Part shown: positions 1-6,860 of the stretch, one piece after another | How positions within the stretch are numbered: position 1 is the first letter of the stretch | Layout: each line of letters begins with the position of its first letter | Assembly: GCA_003230195.1 (NCBI GenBank) | Contig: QIHH01000069.1 | Span: 1 to 11,760 of the forward strand | Length of the DNA: 11,760 nt | Source: Gammaproteobacteria bacterium | GTDB lineage: Bacteria > Pseudomonadota > Gammaproteobacteria > SZUA-140 | Reading direction: 5' to 3' | Made by a program: the position numbers and the translations under genes | Notes under the pieces: generated by a model | What the model saw: only the letters and a program-made list of their open reading frames with translations | What the model was told of the DNA's origin: nothing | Databases searched by the model: none

Positions 1-211
1 AATGAACGAGATAAATCAGCCAATCGTAAGAAGTCAACCGTGCGCGCCCGCGTAGAACACATCTTTGGTTCAATGAAAAATGAACAGGCGGGGATGTTTT
101 TATCCGCGTGATCGGCTTGACCCGAGCAAAAAAAAGATAGGGCTGATGAACCTTGTTTACAATATTCGATGTTGTGCGAGTCTTTGTAGGATAGCGGCGT
201 CTACTGGATGA
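1..211 (+). mobile_element. Decayed 3' end of an IS5-family transposase gene
   Basis: The window opens inside a transposase frame. Frame 1 reads NRKKSTVRARVEHIFGSMKN and stops at 109-111. It contains the DDE-family signature R-(3)-E-(6)-K, with the catalytic Glu at codon 55-57, as in IS5-type (DDE_Tnp_1) transposases. The conserved tail continues in other frames: IRVIGLTRA from position 102, then IGLMNLVYNIR from position 137, ending at a TGA at 209-211. Both shifts are of the minus-one type, at a run of five T (97-101) and a run of eight A (128-135). The upstream part, including the first two catalytic Asp residues, lies outside the window. I could not identify the right terminal inverted repeat or a target duplication. 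The copy is probably inactive. The family call is firm; the subgroup is not. Confidence 0.85.
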
Positions 212-249
212 GATTGCAGATAGAATCACCGCTGAAGGTGCTTAGATGG

Positions 250-279
250 CCTGAAAATTCCTGAAAATTGATGAAAAAT
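250..279. repeat. 10-bp tandem repeat, two exact copies plus one diverged
   Basis: CCTGAAAATT occurs at 250-259 and again at 260-269, followed by the related GATGAAAAAT at 270-279. A further GAAAATT lies at 293-299. The position, about 40 bp after the transposase stop, fits the subterminal noncoding part of the insertion sequence. Whether these are transposase-binding repeats or chance AT-rich repetition cannot be told from one copy. Confidence 0.5.
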
Positions 280-339
280 ATTTTTTGGGTGCGAAAATTA
301 AAAAATGTAGATCCTGAATTCAAGTCATAAGGAGACTAT

Positions 340-444
340 TCATTCACTTAGATTAATTTTTTTAATGTTTACGCTGCTATTCCAAGGTAGAAGGCTATAT
401 GGCAGGTCTTTATCTAATTTTCTAAGTCCATATACTACAATCAC
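340..444 (-). CDS. Possible small ORF of 34 codons, unrecognised
   Basis: On the minus strand a GTG at 442-444 is preceded by a perfect AAGGAG (450-455) with a 5-nt spacer, stronger than most ribosome binding sites in this window. The frame runs 34 codons to a TGA at 340-342. The peptide begins MIVVYGLRKL, contains a proline/tryptophan stretch (LLPWN) and ends KKINLSE. It has no clear signal peptide and no motif I recognise. It starts 61 bp after the lpxB stop, in the same direction, so it could be the last gene of the operon. It could equally be a remnant or chance: the region is AT-rich and next to a decayed insertion sequence. No function is assigned. Confidence 0.25.
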   Translation of the reverse strand: MIVVYGLRKLDKDLPYSLLPWNSSVNIKKINLSE

Positions 445-505
445 AACTACTCCTTAAACACATAGCGTTTAGCGCTTTCCATTACCCATAATTTCCAACA
501 AGCGC

Positions 506-1669
506 TCAGATTTTTGCTGGGCCGGATCCCATACTACGTGTACGCTCAACCACCGACAACACAGCATCCGCTGCATTTTCACTAGCATTTTTCCTCAGCT
601 CATGGTGAACGGCTAGAAACTGTTGCTGTAAGTCGGCCACCTTTTCAGGGGCATCCAAGTAAGCCAACACGGCACTGGAAAGGCTATCAGGTGTGACATC
701 ATCCTGAATAATCTCAGGAATCACACGTTTGCCTAACAACAAATTAGGCAATGAATAGTTATCAACCTTCAATAGCTGCATCGCCAACCAATAAGAAAAA
801 GGCTTGAGGCGATAGGCAACCACCATCGGTTTTTTTAGTAACATCCCTTCTAGGGTTGCCGTACCGCTGGCAAGTAACACCGCATCGGCTGCGGCCATCG
901 CCTCACGTGACTGACCATCAACAATAGTGATCGGTAGATGTGGAGCCTTTGTTTTCAACGCCTGTTCAAATATGTCGCGTGTTTCACTGTTAGCAAAAGG
1001 TACCACAAAGTGAAGGTCTGGTCGTTGCTCTATGCACTGTGCGGCAGCTTGCACAAAACAACCTGAGAGGCGAGAGACCTCTCCCATTCGGCTCCCCGGC
1101 AGCAGTGCAATAATTTTCTTGTCCTGCGGCAGCCCTAATGCATGGCGCGCTGCAACGCTATCACTGTCTAGCGGAATCATATCCGCCAAGGGATGCCCCA
1201 CAAACTTAACGGGGACATTATGCTCTTCGTAAAATTTTGCTTCAAATGGAAATAAGGTGATCATCAAATCAATTGCACGTGCAATCTTTGGCAAACGATA
1301 CTGACGCCATGCCCAGACCGATGGACTCACGTAGTGCACGGTCGGAATATTCTGCTTGCGCAGGCGAGTCTCAAGCCCAATATTAAAATCAGGTGCATCA
1401 ATCCCAATAAAAATATCAGGCGGATCATTAATCAGTTTGCGCGCAAGCCCCGCACGAATTGAGCGCAGTTCCATATACTTGCCAATACCGATCAACCCTA
1501 TTACCGCCAGTTTTTCAGAAGGATAAAGCGCATCACACCCCTGTCCGATCATCTTTGGGCCTGCGATTCCTTCAAAGCGGGCCTCTGGTACACGCCGCTT
1601 AATCGCCTGCATCAATTCAGCGCCAAGCAGGTCTCCTGATGCCTCTCCTGCAACAATCCCGATACGCAC
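506..1669 (-). CDS. lpxB: Lipid-A-disaccharide synthase LpxB
   Basis: LpxB is a membrane-associated glycosyltransferase (family GT19). It joins UDP-2,3-diacylglucosamine to 2,3-diacylglucosamine-1-phosphate to form the tetra-acyl disaccharide backbone of lipid A. The 387 residues match the usual length. Visible motifs are GEASGD at residues 8-13, DAPDFN at 91-96, the conserved SPSVWAWR near 115-122, PGSR at 191-194 and the sugar-nucleotide-binding SGTATLE near 268-274. The start is GTG (1667-1669); no ATG is available that would keep the MRIGIVAGEASGD N terminus, and the binding site upstream is weak. It lies 30 bp after lpxA and is the last gene of the conserved cluster. The usual follower rnhB is absent. 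Identity is secure. Confidence 0.97.
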   Translation of the reverse strand: MRIGIVAGEASGDLLGAELMQAIKRRVPEARFEGIAGPKMIGQGCDALYPSEKLAVIGLIGIGKYMELRSIRAGLARKLINDPPDIFIGIDAPDFNIGLETRLRKQNIPTVHYVSPSVWAWRQYRLPKIARAIDLMITLFPFEAKFYEEHNVPVKFVGHPLADMIPLDSDSVAARHALGLPQDKKIIALLPGSRMGEVSRLSGCFVQAAAQCIEQRPDLHFVVPFANSETRDIFEQALKTKAPHLPITIVDGQSREAMAAADAVLLASGTATLEGMLLKKPMVVAYRLKPFSYWLAMQLLKVDNYSLPNLLLGKRVIPEIIQDDVTPDSLSSAVLAYLDAPEKVADLQQQFLAVHHELRKNASENAADAVLSVVERTRSMGSGPAKI

Positions 1670-1699
1670 GATGATTATCTCTCAGATAACGTAAAATGG

Positions 1700-2413
1700 T
1701 TAACGAACAATGCCACGATGTGACTTTTCAATAAAGTCAGCCAACACAGCAATTTCATCAGAAACAGGATTAAGTTCACGCATCTGTTGCGATGCCTGCT
1801 CAATGGTAATACCCGTTTTGTAGATTAATTTGTAGGCACGACGTAGATCTCGAATCGTTTCACTACTAAAACCGTGCCGTTTCAGCCCTTCTATGTTCAA
1901 GCCAAATGGCTTCGCCATATGACCAGAGACCAGTACATAAGGCGGTACATCTTTTGGCAACACACTGCCCATCGCGGTAAATGCGTATGAACCAATCACA
2001 CAAAACTGATGCACCAAGGTATAACCGCCCAGAATGGCAAAATCTTCCACCGTAACATGCCCGGCAAGCGCAACATTATTGGCTAAAATTGTATTGTTTT
2101 TCACCACGCAATCATGTGCAACATGGACATACGCCATGATCAAATTACCATCCCCAATAGAGGTCACACCACGATCTTGAGCCGTACCTCGATTGAGTGT
2201 GCAACCTTCGCGAATCACGTTGTTGTCACCAATCTCAAGGCGCGTTGCCTCACCTTGGTATTTTTTATCCTGCGGATCTTCACCCACTGAGGCAAACTGA
2301 AAAATCTGATTATTTTCACCAATGGTAGTCGGCCCCTTCACCACCACATGAGAAGCGATAACACTACCACGACCGATCTCAACATCCGGCCCGATAGTCG
2401 AAAAAGGCCCCAC
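1700..2413 (-). CDS. lpxA: UDP-GlcNAc acyltransferase LpxA, body of gene, 5' end disrupted
   Basis: LpxA transfers a 3-hydroxyacyl group from ACP to UDP-GlcNAc, the first step of lipid A synthesis, as a soluble left-handed beta-helix trimer. The frame has the repeated hexapeptides, HVAHD with the expected catalytic His at residue 100 (His125 in E. coli), HQFC at 135-138, and the normal C-terminal helical domain ending in HRGIVR. Numbering is from the GTG at 2411-2413. That frame is 237 residues, against about 255-262 in the family; the N-terminal helix turns are missing. Upstream in frame there are only eight codons before a TGA (2435-2437), and the GTG has no ribosome binding site. An out-of-frame ATG at 2436-2438 encodes the expected MIHSSA, so the gene looks frameshifted by a small deletion. 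Met148 aligns with the chain-length ruler Gly173 of E. coli. Family identity is secure; whether this copy is functional is not. Confidence 0.93.
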   Translation of the reverse strand: MGPFSTIGPDVEIGRGSVIASHVVVKGPTTIGENNQIFQFASVGEDPQDKKYQGEATRLEIGDNNVIREGCTLNRGTAQDRGVTSIGDGNLIMAYVHVAHDCVVKNNTILANNVALAGHVTVEDFAILGGYTLVHQFCVIGSYAFTAMGSVLPKDVPPYVLVSGHMAKPFGLNIEGLKRHGFSSETIRDLRRAYKLIYKTGITIEQASQQMRELNPVSDEIAVLADFIEKSHRGIVR

Positions 2414-2438
2414 CGTTACTGGCAGAACTATGAATCAT
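2379..2438 (-). other. Orphaned lpxA start: ATG-led 19-codon frame
   Basis: The ATG at 2436-2438 has GAAGG at 2442-2446, only 3 nt away, and codes MIHSSA, the typical opening of LpxA. It then runs out of frame (SNGGAFF...) and stops at TGA 2379-2381. The lpxA body frame (VTVGPFS...) is one base off. About eleven codons that should lie between the two parts are gone, a net loss near 32 bp. This supports the view that it was the native start codon. Confidence 0.65.
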
Positions 2439-2465
2439 AAACCTTCTTTATTTATACACAATTCA

Positions 2466-2972
2466 TTATGCAGATTGCACCGAACAAATAATTTCAGCGC
2501 TCGCCACTACAGTATCACCAACTAATGCTTTAGCATCAAACTTCCAGATACTACGCTTGTTACGGATAAGATCAGTTTTCAATATCAATTGATCACCGGG
2601 TTCAACTGGCTGTTTAAAACGAGCGCTATCGATACCCACTAAATAATAAAGCGTTTCACCGGTCGGTGCAGCACTCATGCTCTTTGCGATGAGAATAGCA
2701 GTCGCCTGGGCCAGTGCTTCAAGAATCAAAACCCCCGGCATCACCGGCTTAATCGGAAAATGCCCTGGGAAAAAAGGTTCATTGATTGTCACATTTTTCA
2801 GTGCGGAGAGTGATTCACCTGGCACACAGCTGGTCACTTTATCAACCAGCAAAAATGGGTAACGGTGCGGCAAATGCTGCATTACTTGATGGATATCCAT
2901 CGCCCCCACATCAACCGGCCCTTCCTTCTCCTGCGTCATCCCTTCTACTCTACCTTTTCCTTCAAACATCAT
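2466..2972 (-). CDS. fabZ: 3-hydroxyacyl-ACP dehydratase FabZ
   Basis: FabZ dehydrates (3R)-hydroxyacyl-ACP to trans-2-enoyl-ACP in fatty-acid elongation. It therefore competes with LpxA and LpxD for the same hydroxyacyl-ACP pool, which explains its place between them. It is a cytosolic hot-dog-fold enzyme. The catalytic pair is visible: His71 in FFPGHFP and Glu85 in GVLILEALAQA. The conserved LPHRYPFLLVD is at residues 34-44. From the first ATG the protein is 168 residues, longer than the usual 145-155. ATGs at codon 12 (2937-2939) and codon 25 (2898-2900, MDIHQV) are plausible true starts; the first ATG has no ribosome binding site. From the first ATG it overlaps the lpxD stop by 11 bp. Confidence 0.95.
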   Translation of the reverse strand: MMFEGKGRVEGMTQEKEGPVDVGAMDIHQVMQHLPHRYPFLLVDKVTSCVPGESLSALKNVTINEPFFPGHFPIKPVMPGVLILEALAQATAILIAKSMSAAPTGETLYYLVGIDSARFKQPVEPGDQLILKTDLIRNKRSIWKFDAKALVGDTVVASAEIICSVQSA

Positions 2973-3993
2973 TAGATAATTTGTGAATCATTTTCTCAAG
3001 CATTTTGATGCGGTGTGCCATATCATCCAGCTGTTTCATCCGCACAAAATTCCTGCGCCAGCGGGCATTAGGCTCAAGCGGTGTGCCGGACGAATAAAAA
3101 CCAGCGTTATCAATCGACTGACTGACAAATGTCTTGGCGCTAATCTGCACTCCATCTGCAATCGTCAAATGGCCAACGATGCCCACATGACCGCCAATCG
3201 CACATCGTTTTCCAATATGTGTACTCCCGGCAATACCCGTGCAACCCGCAATTGCAGTCTGTTCACCAATATGAACATTGTGAGCGATCTGTACCTGATT
3301 ATCCAGTATAACTCCATTTTCGATAATCGTATCACTCAAGGCACCGCGATCAATGGTAGTATTGGCTCCCACTTCAACATCATCACCCAATACTACACCA
3401 CCTACCTGCGGGATTTTAACCCACTTACCCCGGTCATTGGCATAACCAAAGCCATCACTACCGATCACCGCACCGGCTTGAATCACACAACGCTCACCCA
3501 ATGAGGCACGGCCATGAATCACCACATTCGATAATAAACGGCAATCGCGGCCAATCGTAATATCACTATCGAGAATACAACCCGCTCCAATCTGGGCATT
3601 AGCACCCACAATGACACCAGGGCCAATCACGCAAAGTGCATTAACCCACGCCGAAACATCAATCTGCGCTGCGGGATCGACCACCGCGGAGGGATGGATA
3701 CCACCATCATGAAGCATCTCAGGGTAAAACAGCTGTGCTGCCCGCGCATAGATAAGGTAAGGGTTTTTTGCAATCAGTACATTCCCGACGAAAACTGTGC
3801 GGTCTCGATCTGCCATCACCACCACCGATGCTTGTGTGGCAGCCAGATCAGCTCGGTATTTTGAACTCGCTAGGAAACTCAGGTCGCCCGCGGTTGCATT
3901 CACCAGTGTTGCAACACCTGAGATCAGGCACGCAGCATCACCATCAAATTCACACCCAAGGTGAGATGCCAGTTGCGCCAGCGTTAATCCCAA
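2962..3993 (-). CDS. lpxD: UDP-3-O-acylglucosamine N-acyltransferase LpxD
   Basis: LpxD adds the second hydroxyacyl chain, on the 2-amino group of UDP-3-O-acylglucosamine, in lipid A synthesis. At 343 residues it has the normal length. It has an N-terminal uridine-binding domain (about 1-100), a central left-handed beta-helix of hexapeptides (about 100-290) and a C-terminal helix (about 310-343). The expected catalytic His238 sits in QIAHNV, matching His239 of E. coli, and NTTIDRG is at 211-217. The start is TTG at 3991-3993, chosen because MGLTLAQLA matches the family N terminus and AAGGA lies 9 nt upstream. No in-frame ATG exists between it and the skp stop. It begins 20 bp after skp. Confidence 0.97.
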   Translation of the reverse strand: MGLTLAQLASHLGCEFDGDAACLISGVATLVNATAGDLSFLASSKYRADLAATQASVVVMADRDRTVFVGNVLIAKNPYLIYARAAQLFYPEMLHDGGIHPSAVVDPAAQIDVSAWVNALCVIGPGVIVGANAQIGAGCILDSDITIGRDCRLLSNVVIHGRASLGERCVIQAGAVIGSDGFGYANDRGKWVKIPQVGGVVLGDDVEVGANTTIDRGALSDTIIENGVILDNQVQIAHNVHIGEQTAIAGCTGIAGSTHIGKRCAIGGHVGIVGHLTIADGVQISAKTFVSQSIDNAGFYSSGTPLEPNARWRRNFVRMKQLDDMAHRIKMLEKMIHKLSNDV

Positions 3994-4002
3994 GTGAATA
4001 TA

Positions 4003-4007
4003 TCCTT
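4003..4007 (-). promoter_or_regulatory. Ribosome binding site for lpxD (TTG start)
   Basis: On the minus strand AAGGA (4003-4007) precedes the TTG at 3991-3993 by 9 nt. It supports the non-ATG start of lpxD. Confidence 0.55.
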
Positions 4008-4013
4008 TTACGG

Positions 4014-4526
4014 CTATTTAGAGAGCGTTTGTAGTCGAGTAAGTACCTTTGAGGTAATCTCAAGCTTAGGGTTTGCAAAGGCAATCCCTTCAAAAAAGAT
4101 CAGATCAAAACTCTCTTCCCGCCCAATCTTATCGATAACCTGTTTAATAAATTCCTGTACCTTTGCAATTTCTTCATTACGGCGGCGGTTCAGGTCTTCA
4201 CGAAACTCTTCCTGATTACGCCTCATATCTCGTGACAGCGAGGTTAGTTCATGATCAATCTTTTTACGCTCGCTCTCACTCATCACCATTTCATCACGTC
4301 TGAGGCGATCACCCAACTCTTTCGCCTTTGTCTGCGAGGCTAATAATTCCTTTTCACGGTTAGCAAACTCTTCCCGTAACATTACCTCAGACTGCGCAGC
4401 CTGCGGAGCCTCCTGAAACAGCTTCACAGCATCAACATACCCCAGTTTAAGGTCAGCGGCCGTCACAGGTAATGCCAAAAACATTGACATAACACCCACC
4501 AAAACCATTTTGATTATTTTATTCAA
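4014..4526 (-). CDS. skp: Periplasmic chaperone Skp (OmpH family)
   Basis: Skp is a trimeric, jellyfish-shaped periplasmic chaperone that holds unfolded outer-membrane proteins for delivery to the BAM complex. The 170-residue protein has a signal peptide with a basic start (MNKIIK), a hydrophobic core and an Ala-rich cleavage site after about residue 23 (VTA-ADL). The mature N terminus LKLGYVD and the long charged coiled coil (about 40-130, rich in Glu, Arg, Lys) match the family. The C terminus packs back with FANPKLEIT. The start is TTG at 4524-4526, preferred over the ATG at codon 7 because a GAGG lies 7 nt upstream and the basic residues before the hydrophobic core are kept. It starts 24 bp after bamA, its functional partner. 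Confidence 0.93.
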   Translation of the reverse strand: MNKIIKMVLVGVMSMFLALPVTAADLKLGYVDAVKLFQEAPQAAQSEVMLREEFANREKELLASQTKAKELGDRLRRDEMVMSESERKKIDHELTSLSRDMRRNQEEFREDLNRRRNEEIAKVQEFIKQVIDKIGREESFDLIFFEGIAFANPKLEITSKVLTRLQTLSK

Positions 4527-4527
4527 A

Positions 4528-4537
4528 CCTCAACCTC
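4528..4537 (-). promoter_or_regulatory. Duplicated ribosome binding site for skp
   Basis: The minus strand reads GAGGTTGAGG just before the TTG start of skp. Two GAGG copies (4534-4537 and 4528-4531) lie 7 nt and 1 nt from the TTG. Only the distal copy has workable spacing. It decides the TTG start over the ATG at codon 7, which has no such motif. Confidence 0.55.
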
Positions 4538-4550
4538 AACTTTCAATAAT

Positions 4551-6857
4551 CTAGAAGAAAAAAGATCCCAACGTAAACTGGAAGCGCTCAAGTTTATCAC
4601 CCTCTTTATCATTCAGAGGAAATGCATAACTAAATGTCAGCGGCGCAATCGGTGACATCCAGATCAGAGCGATCCCTGTCGATGTCCGCAATTCCGCCGA
4701 ATCATAGTCATTGCCACTAGTGAATACATTACCAATATCATAGAAACCACTCAAGCGTAGCGAACGGTTATCCTCATCCACAAATGGCATCGGCACAATT
4801 AGCTCAAGATTTCCAACCACTTTCAGTGCCCCACCCTGTGACACATTACCTTCTTGCACCCCAAGCGAGTTACCCTCATAACCACGCACTGAGCTACTGC
4901 CACCCGCATAATAATGTTCAAAAAATGGCAGGCGTGTGGTATCAGAATAGCTATCACCATACCCTACCAGTCCTTTTATCAAAAGCGTAAAGCTTTTAGT
5001 AATTGGCTGAAATTTCATCGCGCGAGCATCAACCTTATAATACTCTAGGCCACTGCCCGGAAGAGCGATGGTGTTACTCAAACTCACTAATAGGCCATCA
5101 TTGGCAAAAATAGTTCGGTCACGAGTGTCATGGGACCAGCCTAACGTCAATTTATAGATATCAAACTCGTCCGAGTTTGCATTTAAAAAATCAAGAACTG
5201 ACTGGGGTGTTAACACCGAAGTCTGGATATTAGTACTTTCATAAGCAATCCCGAGTGATGCTCGGTTGAATTCATTCAACGGGAAACCATAATTAACACC
5301 AATACCATACTGGTCAGAGGTGTATGAGGCAATATTCGCCCTGCTCGCATCTGTCTCTCTAAAAGAGAGATTAAAGCCACGACTCACTCCATTGACCGTA
5401 TAATATGGATTATTGTATGAAAAACTGTAGACCGTATTCACATCACTATTATTGATATTCGCAGTAATACGCTTACCACTACCCATAAAGTTGTCCTGGC
5501 TAATACTGGCATTAATCAGCATACCCTGGGTTTGAGAAAAACCAAAACCAGCCGTCAATGAACCAGAGGAGCGCTCATCTAAAGAAAGCGCGACATCAAC
5601 CTGATCCTCAACACCCGGCACGGATGGCGTTTCAATATTGACATTTTCAAAAAAACCTAAGCGCTGCACTCGCACTCTGGAACGATCTATCTGTGCGGTT
5701 GAAATCCAACCACCTTCCATCTGGCGGAACTCACGTCGCACCACTTCGTCTTTCGTATTCTTATTGCCACTAATATTAATTCGGCGTACATAGACTCTAC
5801 GTCCTGGATCGATAAAAAAGGTTAAAGAAATCAGCTGATTTTCCTTATCCACCTCTGGAATCGCATTAATATTAGCGAAAGCAAAACCCTCTGCTCCTAA
5901 GCGGCTATTTAACGCCTCTGTGCTCGCCGTTACCCTACTACGTGAAAAAATATCACCCTCGGCAAGTGCAATTAAAGGCCTTAACTCTGCTTCAGACAAC
6001 ACTAGGTCACCGGCCAGTTTTATTTCGTTAATCGAGTACTGGTACTCTTCTGAGACATTGATCGAGATAAACATATCCTGTTTATCCGGCGACAAGGTGA
6101 CTTGTGTCGAATCGATATTAAAATTAATGTAACCACGATCAAGGTAATATGAGCGCAATGACTCCAGATCTCCACCCAATTTAAAGCGTGAGTATTGCTC
6201 ACCACCAGAAAATACGCCCGGTGAATCAAGTTGAAATTTGTTTCGCAAAATGCCATCCGAATAGGCGTGATTACCTACTAGGTTAATCTGCTTAATGGTG
6301 GCCGCATCGCCTTCGTTGATATCGATATCGATCTCAACCCGTCCATCTTCAAGCGTCACCACCTTAGACTCAACCTTGACCCCATACTGCCCCTGGTTAA
6401 TATATTGGCGTTCCAATTCACGTACCACTTTATCAAGCGCAGAACGGTCAAACACGCGACCATTCGTCAAGCCAACCTGCTCCAACGCCCCATTTAATAC
6501 CTCGGTCTCAATGCCTTCATTACCAGAAATATCGATACTCGCGATCGCAGGACGCTCTCTCACTACAATCACCAGTACATCGCCACGCGATGCGACACTC
6601 ACATCATCGAAAAAACCCGTTTTAAAAAGTTCTTTAATAACGTTATCTGCACGCGCTTCATCCAACTGCTCACCAACATTCAGCGGCAGATAATTCAGCA
6701 CTGTGCCCAATGAAATACGCTCAAGGCCACGCACTTCAACATCCTGCACCGTAAAGGGGGAAAAAGCCCATGCTGAAGACACACCAAAACTACCAATCAA
6801 TAGCAGTGCCCCAATACGCAACATCAACTTCATCTGTACTACCCGCAAACCAGTCAC
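4551..6857 (-). CDS. bamA: Outer-membrane protein assembly factor BamA
   Basis: BamA is the core of the BAM complex, which folds beta-barrel proteins into the outer membrane. It has a signal peptide ending in SSAWA (residue 31), then five POTRA domains (about 32-430) and a 16-strand barrel. The VRGY motif of the conserved L6 loop is at 657-660. The protein ends in Phe (SFFF), as outer-membrane barrels do. Numbering is from the GTG at 6855-6857, 3 bp after the rseP stop, with GGTGAG 7 nt upstream. The ATG at codon 9 (6831-6833, MKLMLRIG) gives a more typical signal peptide but has a weaker binding site; either may be used. The downstream neighbour skp and upstream rseP fit a shared envelope role. 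Length is normal for Gammaproteobacteria. Confidence 0.97.
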   Translation of the reverse strand: MTGLRVVQMKLMLRIGALLLIGSFGVSSAWAFSPFTVQDVEVRGLERISLGTVLNYLPLNVGEQLDEARADNVIKELFKTGFFDDVSVASRGDVLVIVVRERPAIASIDISGNEGIETEVLNGALEQVGLTNGRVFDRSALDKVVRELERQYINQGQYGVKVESKVVTLEDGRVEIDIDINEGDAATIKQINLVGNHAYSDGILRNKFQLDSPGVFSGGEQYSRFKLGGDLESLRSYYLDRGYINFNIDSTQVTLSPDKQDMFISINVSEEYQYSINEIKLAGDLVLSEAELRPLIALAEGDIFSRSRVTASTEALNSRLGAEGFAFANINAIPEVDKENQLISLTFFIDPGRRVYVRRINISGNKNTKDEVVRREFRQMEGGWISTAQIDRSRVRVQRLGFFENVNIETPSVPGVEDQVDVALSLDERSSGSLTAGFGFSQTQGMLINASISQDNFMGSGKRITANINNSDVNTVYSFSYNNPYYTVNGVSRGFNLSFRETDASRANIASYTSDQYGIGVNYGFPLNEFNRASLGIAYESTNIQTSVLTPQSVLDFLNANSDEFDIYKLTLGWSHDTRDRTIFANDGLLVSLSNTIALPGSGLEYYKVDARAMKFQPITKSFTLLIKGLVGYGDSYSDTTRLPFFEHYYAGGSSSVRGYEGNSLGVQEGNVSQGGALKVVGNLELIVPMPFVDEDNRSLRLSGFYDIGNVFTSGNDYDSAELRTSTGIALIWMSPIAPLTFSYAFPLNDKEGDKLERFQFTLGSFFF

Positions 6858-6860
6858 CTG

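Larger units (their letters stand above)
212..505. other. AT-rich intergenic region between lpxB and the IS remnant
   Basis: This stretch lies downstream of lpxB and downstream of the transposase remnant, so the two converge on it. It is visibly richer in A and T than the genes to its right. It holds 10-bp tandem repeats near 250-279 and one short minus-strand reading frame (340-444). It probably also contains the unseen right end of the insertion sequence. I found no tRNA-like fold, no clear rho-independent terminator with a T-run for lpxB, and no fragment of rnhB or dnaE. Confidence 0.6.

Noticed and set aside
328..456. TAAGGAG (328-334) and CTCCTTA (450-456) as ends of a small mobile element
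   Set aside because: Only 7 bp match, with no clear extension or target duplication; both are simple ribosome-binding-like sequences.
365..457. Plus-strand ATG frame of 30 codons from 365
   Set aside because: No ribosome binding site, biased AT-rich composition ending in a run of Thr codons, and it overlaps the better-supported minus-strand frame.
471..506. Inverted repeat AGCGCTT / AAGCGCT overlapping the lpxB stop, as a terminator
   Set aside because: The stem is only seven pairs with a 22-nt loop and is not followed by a U-run in the lpxB transcript; it may be chance.
2983..3504. Long plus-strand open frame of 173 codons across lpxD
   Set aside because: It lies antisense to the conserved lpxD frame and shows no motif; it is a shadow of the coding strand.
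6020..6256. Minus-strand 78-codon frame inside bamA
   Set aside because: It is an alternative frame within the POTRA-coding region of bamA, with no initiation signal or recognisable sequence.
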